Shown: one piece after another, positions 25,035 through 32,528 of the stretch | Layout: each line of letters begins with the position of its first letter | Numbering within the stretch: position 1 is the first letter of the stretch | DNA from: Amycolatopsis taiwanensis DSM 45107 | GTDB taxonomy: Bacteria; Actinomycetota; Actinomycetes; Mycobacteriales; Pseudonocardiaceae | Direction: 5' to 3' | Assembly (NCBI RefSeq): GCF_000519205.1 | Contig: NZ_JAFB01000029.1 | Coordinates: forward strand, 1 to 64,000 | DNA: 64,000 nucleotides | Notes under the pieces: generated by a model | The model's database searches: none | The model's input: the letters and a program-made list of their open reading frames with translations, nothing else | Told to the model about the DNA's origin: nothing | Made by a program: the position numbers and the translations under genes

Positions 25035-27971
25035 GTGGGTACAACGGTGCCGAACGATGACACCTCGAGCGTAACGGGCACTTCATCCACGAGCTCCAGG
25101 CTGAGCTTACGAAACTGGAAGCTTCGTTCAAAACTGGGATTGGTGTTGGCGATTCCGACACTGACCGCGCTGATTCTCGGCGGCCTGCGGGTATCCGACG
25201 AACTCAGCCGGGCCAACCAGTTCAAGCAGACCGCCACCCAGGTCGACCTCGCCAGCAAGGTGACCGACGTGGTGCAGCTACTGCAGGGCGAACGTACCGA
25301 GGCCATCGCCAAGATCATCAACCCGAATGATCCACGGGTTCAGGGCGCCCTGACCAACCAGATGGCGCAGGTGGACCGGGCGGTGGACGCGCTGCGCGCC
25401 GAAACGTCGCGGTTCGAGGGCGAGAACCCCGACAGCGCCCAGCGTTACGAGCAGGGCCTGCAAGGTCTGGACGCGTTGACGGCGCTGCGGGCGTCGGTGA
25501 ACACGCCACCCTATCCCGAGCTGGCCGCGTTCACCGCCTACAGCTCGATCCTCCATTCGCTGGTCCAGCTGGGCCGGGAAGTGACCTCGTCGGTGCCCGA
25601 CCACGAGCTGATGCGCCAGGGCACCATCCTGCAGGCGATCAGCGAGGCCAAGGAGGCCATGGTCGGCGAGGACGCCGCGCTGGAGATCGCCGCGCTGCGT
25701 AATTCGTTCTCCAACGTCCTGCTCGACGACATCAGGGCAGCCCAGTACCAGACGGTTGCGGCGCTGGATCTGTTCCGGTCCTACGCCACCCCCGGCGAAC
25801 TCCAGAGTTTCACGGACACGGTGAGCGGTACCGAGGTGGACGGACGGGCCCGGCTGGCCGCCACGGCACTGGCGCACGCCGCCGCCGGCTCGGCGCCGAA
25901 CATCAGCCAGGCCGAGCTCGTCGCCAACAGCGCCGTCAACCTGGAGAAGCTGCGTTCGGTCGAGACGAACCTGCTCGGCGAGCTTCGTACCCGGTCCAAC
26001 GAGCTGGCCGACCAAGCCTCCGCCGCGGCATGGCGTGACATCTTCATCGTGCTGGGAGCGCTGGCCGTCGCGCTGCTGCTGAGCGCCCTGGTGGCGCAGA
26101 TGCTGCTCAAGCCGCTGCGAGTGCTGCGGCGTAGCGCGCTGCACATCGCACACACACAGCTGCCCGAAGCGGTGCACAAGATCCTGCAGGACCCCGATCC
26201 GGTCGCCGCGTCGAAGAGCGCCGTCGAGCCGGTGCCGGTCACCACTCGCGAGGAGATCGGCGAGGTGGCCCGGTCCTTCGACGTGGTGCACGAGCAGGCC
26301 ATCAAGATGGCCGCCGAGCAGGCTCTGTTGCGGGAGAACGTCAACGGCATCTTCGTCAACCTGTCCCGGCGCTCGCAGCGGCTGGTCGAGCGCCAGCTCG
26401 GCGTGATCGACCGCCTGGAGGCCGACGAGCAGGACCCGGACCACCTCGCGAGCCTGTTCGAACTGGACCACCTCGCGACCCGGTTGCGCCGCAACGGCGA
26501 AAGCCTGCTGGTGCTCTCCGGTGCGGGGCTGGCCAAGTCGGTGCCGAAGCCGGTGTCCGCGGCCGACGTGATCGGCGCGGCGGTCTCGGAAATCGAGCAG
26601 TACGCGCGGGTCGAAGTGGGCGTCATCCCGGATGTCGCGGTCCGCGGGCTCACCGTGCACGACCTGGTGCACCTGCTCGCCGAACTGCTCGACAACGCGA
26701 CGTATTTCTCCGAGCCGGAGACCAAGGTGAGCGTGCGCGCGGTGGTGACCAGGCGGCACGCGCTGGCCGTCCAGATCACCGACCGCGGTGTGGGCATGAG
26801 CGAGGAGAAGATCGCCGAGGCGAACCAGCGGCTGGCCGAGCCGCCGGATCTGGACGTCTCGGTGACCCGCCGGATGGGTCTGTACGTGGTCGCGCGGCTG
26901 GCCCGCCGGCACGGCATCGAGGTACGGCTGCGGGAGAACGAGGACATCGAGGGTGGCGTGATCGCCCGGATCGTGGTGCCCGCCGAGTTGCTGGGCCCGG
27001 TGTCCGAACCGGCCCCGCCGCCCCCGCCCTCCGCCGCGGAGATCTCCTGGCCGTCCGCCGCCGACGGTGAACCGGAGCCCATGCCGGAGGTTCCCGCGCA
27101 GCGCCCGCGTCCGCCCTCGACGGCCGAGCGGTCCGCGGCCGGGGGGCTTCAGCCGCTCGCGCAGCCGATGACTTTGGACGATCTGGTCGCCGGCTCGTCG
27201 AAGGCCGCGTACCTGAGCCAGGGCAGGTCGTCCTCGAGCGCACCGCACACGGCCAATGGCACCGCCAACGGGGCCGGCACCTTCAGCGCGCCCGAGCTCC
27301 CGAAGCGGGAACCCGCGTTGGCGCCTGAGCAACCCGCCGCCCCGGAGCCGGCCGAGCTGTCCACCCTGTCCGCGCTGGCCGAGGACGACGCCCCGACCCG
27401 GCGCCTGCCGATCTACCAGTCGGTCGTTTCCCGCTGGTTCGCCGCGGAAGCCGAAAACGCGATCGAGGCCGACCTCACGGAGTCGCAGGGAGCCGCCGAC
27501 GGCATCGAGCCCGAGGCCACCGCGATGGCCCAGGAGACCGCCGACGTCACGCCGGAACCGGAAGCCGCTGCGGAAAGCGAGCCGGAACCCGAAGTGGCGG
27601 CGACGGCCGGCGCGCCCGGAAAGGACGACTGGAGCAGCGCGGCGGACGCGGGCTGGCGGGCCGCGCAGGCGTTGCTGGACTCGAAGCCGGAGGTGATCAC
27701 CACGGCCGGACTGCCCAAGCGCGTGCCGAACGCCTACCTCGTGCCCGGCTCGATCTCCAGCGGCGAGCCGGACTCGTTCGTCGACCGGACGACGGGGCAA
27801 CCGGGGCGCAGTGCCATCGCGCGTTCGGCCACGGCGGCACGTGACCGCATGGTGAGTTTCCAGCGTGGTTTCACCTCTGGCCGGCACGCGGTGCGTGAAG
27901 GCAAGGCAGACAACGGGGTTACGGTCAACGGTGGGGAATCCTCTTCACCGTCAGGCCGCAGTAAGGAGTGA
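25035..27971 (+). CDS. NIT-domain sensor histidine kinase of a conservon (CvnA)
   Basis: A 978-residue membrane kinase. First membrane segment about residues 36-52 (LGLVLAIPTLTALILGG), NIT sensor domain about 60-330, second membrane segment about 337-356 (IFIVLGALAVALLLSALVAQ), HAMP-like linker, dimerisation helix with FELDHLATRLRRN, ATPase domain (ELLDNATYFSEPET, ITDRGVGMSEEKI, RRMGLYVVARLARRHGIEV), then a disordered Ala/Pro/Glu-rich tail of about 300 residues containing PTRRLPIYQSVVSRWF. Kinases of this type begin conservons, whose other products assemble at the membrane like a GPCR-G-protein system. The roadblock gene starts 3 bp after the stop. GTG 25035 is used; GTG 25047 is possible. 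Confidence 0.93.
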   Translation: MGTTVPNDDTSSVTGTSSTSSRLSLRNWKLRSKLGLVLAIPTLTALILGGLRVSDELSRANQFKQTATQVDLASKVTDVVQLLQGERTEAIAKIINPNDPRVQGALTNQMAQVDRAVDALRAETSRFEGENPDSAQRYEQGLQGLDALTALRASVNTPPYPELAAFTAYSSILHSLVQLGREVTSSVPDHELMRQGTILQAISEAKEAMVGEDAALEIAALRNSFSNVLLDDIRAAQYQTVAALDLFRSYATPGELQSFTDTVSGTEVDGRARLAATALAHAAAGSAPNISQAELVANSAVNLEKLRSVETNLLGELRTRSNELADQASAAAWRDIFIVLGALAVALLLSALVAQMLLKPLRVLRRSALHIAHTQLPEAVHKILQDPDPVAASKSAVEPVPVTTREEIGEVARSFDVVHEQAIKMAAEQALLRENVNGIFVNLSRRSQRLVERQLGVIDRLEADEQDPDHLASLFELDHLATRLRRNGESLLVLSGAGLAKSVPKPVSAADVIGAAVSEIEQYARVEVGVIPDVAVRGLTVHDLVHLLAELLDNATYFSEPETKVSVRAVVTRRHALAVQITDRGVGMSEEKIAEANQRLAEPPDLDVSVTRRMGLYVVARLARRHGIEVRLRENEDIEGGVIARIVVPAELLGPVSEPAPPPPPSAAEISWPSAADGEPEPMPEVPAQRPRPPSTAERSAAGGLQPLAQPMTLDDLVAGSSKAAYLSQGRSSSSAPHTANGTANGAGTFSAPELPKREPALAPEQPAAPEPAELSTLSALAEDDAPTRRLPIYQSVVSRWFAAEAENAIEADLTESQGAADGIEPEATAMAQETADVTPEPEAAAESEPEPEVAATAGAPGKDDWSSAADAGWRAAQALLDSKPEVITTAGLPKRVPNAYLVPGSISSGEPDSFVDRTTGQPGRSAIARSATAARDRMVSFQRGFTSGRHAVREGKADNGVTVNGGESSSPSGRSKE

Positions 27972-27974
27972 CGA

Positions 27975-28427
27975 GTGACACGGGCGGGTGCGGCGCAGTC
28001 GGGGAGCAAGAAGCCCACTTCCGCGCAGAACGGTTTCGCTTGGCTCATCACGGATTTCGTGCACCGGGTGCCCGGTGCCGCACATGCCGTGGTGGTTTCC
28101 GCGGATGGGCTGCTGCTGGCCTCGTCCAGTGGGTTGCCCAAGGACCGTGCGGATCAGTTGGCGGCCGTCGCCTCGGGGCTGACGAGCCTGGCCAAGGGCG
28201 CCTCGAAGGTGTTCGACGGTGGACCGGTGGCGCAGACCGTGGTCGAGATGGCCAACGGGTTTCTGTTCCTGATGTCGGTTTCCGACGGCTCGTGCCTCGC
28301 GGTGCTGGGTGCACCGGACAGTGACATCGGTCTCGTCGTGTACGAGATGACACTGCTCGTGGAACGAGTCGGCCAGCAGTTGACGCCGGAACTGCGGGCC
28401 CAGTTACAGGGGGCGGCGCGCGAGTAG
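27975..28427 (+). CDS. Roadblock/LC7 protein of conservon 1 (CvnB)
   Basis: A 150-residue protein with the roadblock/LC7 (profilin-like) fold: [57 protein letters not shown] and [20 protein letters not shown]. In conservons such proteins bind the small GTPase and the kinase and act as its regulator. GTG 27975 follows AAGGAG that overlaps the end of the kinase gene. The first 20 residues ([17 protein letters not shown]) are a flexible extension. It is over 60 percent identical by eye to the second copy at 29882. Confidence 0.95.
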   Translation: MTRAGAAQSGSKKPTSAQNGFAWLITDFVHRVPGAAHAVVVSADGLLLASSSGLPKDRADQLAAVASGLTSLAKGASKVFDGGPVAQTVVEMANGFLFLMSVSDGSCLAVLGAPDSDIGLVVYEMTLLVERVGQQLTPELRAQLQGAARE

Positions 28428-28452
28428 CGCGCCTGGCACGGAGGAACGCCAA

Positions 28453-29139
28453 GTGGACGCGGGACATCCGACGCACGTGGATGGGGACGGGGCGGGGCTG
28501 AACTCCCCCGGTGCGCAGGGGCGGCGAAACCCGCTGGCCGACGAGGAATGGACCACTTTCCGGGAGCGGGTGGACCGGGAATGGCGGTCGCGACGAGAGC
28601 AGGTGACGCACGAGGAGCACCCGGCCCGTCCGGTCGGGCAGTCCGGCCCCGGCGACTACCGCGTGACCGACTTCGGCGACCGGCTGCTGTCCGGGCCCGC
28701 GTCGGAACTGTTCGGGGACAACGCGGGGCCGCCCAGCCACCCGAGCATGCCCAGCGTCAGACCGGTGCCGGCCCAGGCGCCGCCGCCGGTGCCGGCCGAG
28801 TCCTCCGGGCTGGTCCGGCCGTACTTCCGGACCGGCGGGCGGACCAGGCCGAGTCGGGAACTCGCCATCGAGGCGTTGGTGTCCACCAGCGAGCGCGGCC
28901 GTGCCATCGGCCGCGTGCGGGTTCCCGAGCACCGGTCGATCTGCAGCCTGTGCCTGGACACGCGCTCGGTGGCAGAAGTGGCCGCGTATCTTCGGTTGCC
29001 ACTCGGGGTGGTGCGGGTGCTCATCGGGGACGTGGCCGGTCTCGGTCTCGTGCTGGTGCACTCCGCGACCTCCGTGGTCGGCGACCGACCCAGTATCGAA
29101 TTCATGGAGAGGGTGCTCAGTGGGCTTCGGAGAATTTGA
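28453..29139 (+). CDS. DUF742 protein of conservon 1 (CvnC)
   Basis: A 228-residue protein. The N-terminal 130 residues are low complexity and charged; the C-terminal DUF742 domain (residues 125-228) shows LVRPYFRTGGRTRPSRELAI, HRSICSLCLDTRSVAEVAAY, LPLGVVRVLIGDVAGLGLVL and FMERVLSGLRRI. It contains a winged-helix-like fold and works with the roadblock and GTPase proteins; its molecular role is not established. GTG 28453 follows GGAGGAAC. Its last 20 bp overlap the GTPase gene. Confidence 0.92.
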   Translation: MDAGHPTHVDGDGAGLNSPGAQGRRNPLADEEWTTFRERVDREWRSRREQVTHEEHPARPVGQSGPGDYRVTDFGDRLLSGPASELFGDNAGPPSHPSMPSVRPVPAQAPPPVPAESSGLVRPYFRTGGRTRPSRELAIEALVSTSERGRAIGRVRVPEHRSICSLCLDTRSVAEVAAYLRLPLGVVRVLIGDVAGLGLVLVHSATSVVGDRPSIEFMERVLSGLRRI

Positions 29140-29728
29140 CTCCGACGCGAACACGTCGGCGGCCAGCGGTCCGACCCAGTCGGCAAAGATCGTGGTGGCG
29201 GGCGGCTTCGGCGCAGGCAAGACGACGCTCGTCACCGCGGTCTCGGAAATCGACCCGCTCACCACGGAGGCGCAGATGACCGAGGCGAGCGTCTCGGTCG
29301 ACGACATTTCCGCCACCCCGAACAAGGCGACCACCACGGTGGCCATGGACTTCGGCCGGATCTCGCTCGACGACGACCTGGTGCTGTACGTCTTCGGCAC
29401 GCCGGGCCAGCATCGGTTCTGGTTCATGTGGGACGACCTGGCGCTGGGCGCCATCGGCGCGGTGGTGCTGGTCGACACGCGCCGGTTGTCGGACGCGTTT
29501 CCCTCGATCGACTTCTTCGAGAACCGGAGCCTGCCCTACATCGTGGCGATCAACTGCTTCGACCGGCTGCTGCACCACCAGATCGACGACGTCCGGGACG
29601 CGCTGACCATCTCGGACTCGGTCCCGATCATCGCCTGCGATGCGCGGGAGCGCGAGTCGGCCAAGCAGGTCCTGATCTCCGTGGTGCAACACGCCATCTC
29701 GCGCGATACCGCGCTCCAGCCCGGTTGA
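29120..29728 (+). CDS. Conservon small GTPase (CvnD)
   Basis: A 202-residue Ras-like ATP/GTP-binding protein. The P-loop is VVAGGFGAGKTT; then TTVAMDFGRISL as the switch region, VFGTPGQHRFWFMWDDLA as G3, and VAINCFDRL as the N-K-x-D region in the diverged form seen in conservons. With the kinase, roadblock and DUF742 proteins it would form the membrane-associated switch complex. GTG 29120 is the first start in frame, preceded by GAGAGGG, and overlaps the DUF742 gene by 20 bp. Confidence 0.93.
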   Translation: MGFGEFDSDANTSAASGPTQSAKIVVAGGFGAGKTTLVTAVSEIDPLTTEAQMTEASVSVDDISATPNKATTTVAMDFGRISLDDDLVLYVFGTPGQHRFWFMWDDLALGAIGAVVLVDTRRLSDAFPSIDFFENRSLPYIVAINCFDRLLHHQIDDVRDALTISDSVPIIACDARERESAKQVLISVVQHAISRDTALQPG

Positions 29729-29881
29729 TCGAGGCAGCTCGACCCCCGTGCGTCCGTTGGAAAACAGTACGGCCGTTGGGGTGAATGGGACACATCACCA
29801 AGCACAGTGGGTCGACAACGCCGCCGTTGGGAATACCCTGGCAGCGACCGGGACGACGATCCGATCGGCGAGGAGGGGACA

Positions 29882-30304
29882 GTGACGGCGCCGGCATACT
29901 CGTCGGGCAGCTTCGGCTGGCTGATCACCGATTTCGTCCGCAGAGTGCCTGGGGCGGCCCACGCCGTGGTGGTGTCCGCGGACGGGCTGCTTCTCGCCAG
30001 CTCCGAGGGGCTGCCGAAGGACCGGGCGGACCAGTTGTCCGCCGTGGCGTCCGGGCTGATCAGCCTGACTCAGGGGGCGGCGCGCTGTTTCGAGGCGGGC
30101 GCGGTGAACCAGACCGTGGTCGAGATGGAGAAGGGCTACCTGTTCCTGATGTCGATCAGCGACGGCTCCAGCCTCGCGGTGCTGGCCTCACCGCACTCCG
30201 ACATCGGCACCGTGGCCTACGAGATGACCATGCTGGTGGACCGGGTCGGGCAGCAGATGACGCCGGAGCTGCGAAGCCAGCTCCAGGGCGGGGTACGTAG
30301 GTAA
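29882..30304 (+). CDS. Second roadblock/LC7 protein
   Basis: A 140-residue roadblock/LC7 protein near-identical in layout to the one at 27975: [82 protein letters not shown] 29882 has the strong site GAGGAGGGGACA. It starts after a 153-bp gap from the GTPase, so probably has its own promoter. With the following DUF742 gene it forms a half-conservon with no kinase or GTPase of its own, and might share the first module's partners. Confidence 0.95.
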   Translation: MTAPAYSSGSFGWLITDFVRRVPGAAHAVVVSADGLLLASSEGLPKDRADQLSAVASGLISLTQGAARCFEAGAVNQTVVEMEKGYLFLMSISDGSSLAVLASPHSDIGTVAYEMTMLVDRVGQQMTPELRSQLQGGVRR

Positions 30305-30310
30305 CGATCG

Positions 30311-30970
30311 ATGAGGGACAAGTCGTCAATGGGGCCCGACAGCGCGTCGGTGGACCCGTGGGAAGCCCTGCACCAGGGAATGGATCGTGAGGGCATCGAT
30401 TCGCCGTCGAAGTTCGTGCTGAACTCCTCGGCGGTGATGCTGCCGGTGCGCATGCCCGGGCCGGGCCGGTACGGCCCGGCGAGGCAGGCGAGCACCCCGA
30501 TGCCTCCGGACGTGCCGCCCGCCGAGCCGGTGCCGCCGCGCCCGGTGTTCGGCACGGGATCGGTCGCTCCGGCGGGATCGGCGGCGTCCCGGCACGCCGC
30601 ACCGGCCGCCGCCTCCGGCACGGGCCGGCGTCGCATGTTGATGCGGCCCTACGCACGCACCCGCGGTCGCACCCGCCCCGACTACGAGCTCGCGCTGGAA
30701 GCGCTGGTTTCCACCAGTGCCCAGGGGCGCCGGTACGAGGGCGCGGTTTCCGCGCAGCACCGGCGGATCTGCGACCTGTGCTGTGTGGCGACCCGGTCGA
30801 TCGCGGAGATCGCGGCCTATCTGACGCTGCCGTTGAACGTGGTGAAGGTGCTGGTCAGCGACATGGACAGCCTCGGGCTCGTGATGATCCACCAGCCCGG
30901 CCTGAGCTTCGGCGATCGGTCTTCCCGCGAGTTCATGGCCCGTGTCCTCAAGGGCCTGCGCTCGATGTGA
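30311..30970 (+). CDS. Second DUF742 protein
   Basis: A 219-residue DUF742 protein with a disordered Pro-rich first half and a conserved second half: MLMRPYARTRGRTRPDYELA, HRRICDLCCVATRSIAEIAA, LPLNVVKVLVSDMDSLGLVM and FMARVLKGLRSM. The start ATG 30311 lies 6 bp after the second roadblock stop. It is a paralog of the protein at 28453; the ICxLC motif is shared. Confidence 0.92.
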   Translation: MRDKSSMGPDSASVDPWEALHQGMDREGIDSPSKFVLNSSAVMLPVRMPGPGRYGPARQASTPMPPDVPPAEPVPPRPVFGTGSVAPAGSAASRHAAPAAASGTGRRRMLMRPYARTRGRTRPDYELALEALVSTSAQGRRYEGAVSAQHRRICDLCCVATRSIAEIAAYLTLPLNVVKVLVSDMDSLGLVMIHQPGLSFGDRSSREFMARVLKGLRSM

Positions 30971-31346
30971 TCCTTCGCCAGCCGCGCGTTCTGCGCGTTG
31001 CCGTCCGACCACTTCCGCAGGCTGGTGAAGAAACCGCGCGCAGAATCCGCCGCGTCGTCCTCCTACGCGCTCTGCGACTTGTTCACCGCGCCGTTCAGCG
31101 TCGTGGCAATTGCCGGTGAACGTGCTGGGCATCTTGTGGTAGCCGGTAGACATTTTACCGACCTGCCCGGCGCTGAGCCCGGTTCTCGACGTAACTCTGC
31201 AGCTCCACATGGCCGATGGCCTTTTAGTTGGTGTTTGATGGGCGCGCAAAACGTGGCCGAGACCGCGCTCAATCACGGTGAACTGCGCACAGTCGCGTCC
31301 CGCCGCTGCTACCTTCAAACCCAACACAACAGTCGGAGGGGAAGTC
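30971..31346. other. Intergenic region, no convincing gene
   Basis: 376 bp follow the second DUF742 gene. No frame here shows protein-like sequence on either strand. The right end holds the likely promoter of the next gene (TACCTT at 31310-31315) and its GGAGGGG ribosome-binding site at 31335. The part at 31110-31240 is lower in GC than its surroundings. Confidence 0.5.
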
Positions 31347-31826
31347 ATGGCATTCGACACCTCAACCTCCGGTACGGCAGGTGCAGCGGTCGGTGCAGTG
31401 GTAGGTGCAGCGCCCGGCTGGCTCACGGCGGCAGCCGACGCCGTCTCCGCTGGCATCAGCGACCAGGCGATTACCCAGGCCAAGCAAGCCGCCGAGGGCC
31501 TCAAGAACGCGGCAGCGTCCGGACAGGTCCGGATCACGCCGGAGGGCTTCGACATCCTGATCAACGCGCTGAACCAGTGTGATCGCCATATAGCGCAGCT
31601 GACCGATAACGTGGGGAGGGTGGCTCAGGCGCCGGAGCTGGGGAGCAGCGCATACGCGAAGACTGTCGCTGCACACGTCCAGAAAGGCGGAACTGGGGGA
31701 GGTCAGTCCGCCGATGCGGTGGTTGAGCAGCTTCGTACGGTCTTCGACGAGGTCCGACAAGCCCTTAACAAGGCCAAGCAGGCATACGAAGACAACGAGC
31801 ACGCTACTGTTCGGAAGCTCAAGTAA
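31347..31826 (+). CDS. Small helical Ala/Gly-rich protein, possibly ESX-associated (EspC-like)
   Basis: A 159-residue protein without signal peptide: a Gly/Ala-rich hydrophobic start (AGAAVGAVVGAAPGWLTAAA), then long amphipathic helices (QAITQAKQAAEGLKNAAASG, GFDILINALNQCDRHIAQLT, VVEQLRTVFDEVRQALNKAK). The shape resembles small ESX/type VII-associated proteins of Pseudonocardiales, and the next gene encodes a DUF3558 lipoprotein, a frequent companion. No ESX machinery or WXG motif is seen, so the assignment is tentative. ATG 31347 follows GGAGGGGAAGTC. It might instead be a cytoplasmic structural protein. Confidence 0.6.
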   Translation: MAFDTSTSGTAGAAVGAVVGAAPGWLTAAADAVSAGISDQAITQAKQAAEGLKNAAASGQVRITPEGFDILINALNQCDRHIAQLTDNVGRVAQAPELGSSAYAKTVAAHVQKGGTGGGQSADAVVEQLRTVFDEVRQALNKAKQAYEDNEHATVRKLK

Positions 31827-31849
31827 CAGACCCCGACGCGGAGGACACG

Positions 31850-32434
31850 GTGCGTACCGCAGCCCTCACCACAGTCATAGTTGCCGCCGCATTGGCGGCC
31901 GCCGCCTGCACCAGCAGCAAGACAGGTCAGGCAACACCGACAAGTGGTCGAACTGCTGCATCAAGTGTGAGTTCGTCTCCGTCGTCCGGCGCCACGAACG
32001 GCCTGACCGGACTCAACGCCTGCACCCTCCTCACCGACGTCGAAGCGCAACAGGTCGTGCCTGGCACCGAGCCCCATCTTGATCAAGGCGAAATGGGTGG
32101 CACTGGAACGAGTGCCTGTCAGTGGAGCAAACAGGCGACCAACGTGGAAGGCACGGGCGGGGTGACGTTCAGCATCACGGTACGTCCCGCGCAAGGGCTC
32201 AAGGATGTCGTTGTCAAGGAGGGCGCGCAGCGCACGGATACGATGTCGACCGCAGGCCGTAAGGCAGTAATACTCAAGAACAATGGTGCTAAGTATTCCT
32301 GCTTCGCAGCCGTCGCCGTTGGTTCAGGCCGGGTCGACATCAACGCCACAACTGTGCGCGGCACCACCGACGAGATGTGCGACATCGCGAGCAAGATCGA
32401 CGATTTCGTCGAGCCGAGGCTGCCAACGTCGTGA
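31850..32434 (+). CDS. DUF3558 lipoprotein
   Basis: A 194-residue lipoprotein: TAALTTVIVAAALAAAAC signal with cysteine at about residue 20, then a Ser/Thr-rich linker and a DUF3558 domain (LNACTLLTDVEAQQVVPG, TSACQWSKQATN, YSCFAAVAVGSGRVDINATT, DEMCDIASKIDDFVEPRLP). The domain's conserved cysteines (ACTLL, ACQW, YSCF, EMCD) are present and probably form disulfides outside the membrane. Function unknown; the family is exported and common in actinobacteria. GTG 31850 lies 23 bp after the preceding gene and probably belongs to its operon. Confidence 0.85.
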   Translation: MRTAALTTVIVAAALAAAACTSSKTGQATPTSGRTAASSVSSSPSSGATNGLTGLNACTLLTDVEAQQVVPGTEPHLDQGEMGGTGTSACQWSKQATNVEGTGGVTFSITVRPAQGLKDVVVKEGAQRTDTMSTAGRKAVILKNNGAKYSCFAAVAVGSGRVDINATTVRGTTDEMCDIASKIDDFVEPRLPTS

Positions 32435-32528
32435 CCCAGCCCGACAACGAGCACGCTCGTCAGGGATAACTCGACCTCGTAAGCAATCTCGCCCTCACGG
32501 GTCGGGGCGTTCGCCCTTCAAACAGTCT

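Noticed and set aside
25278-27887. An 869-codon minus-strand ORF across the second NIT kinase
   Set aside because: Antisense shadow; all kinase motifs are on the plus strand.
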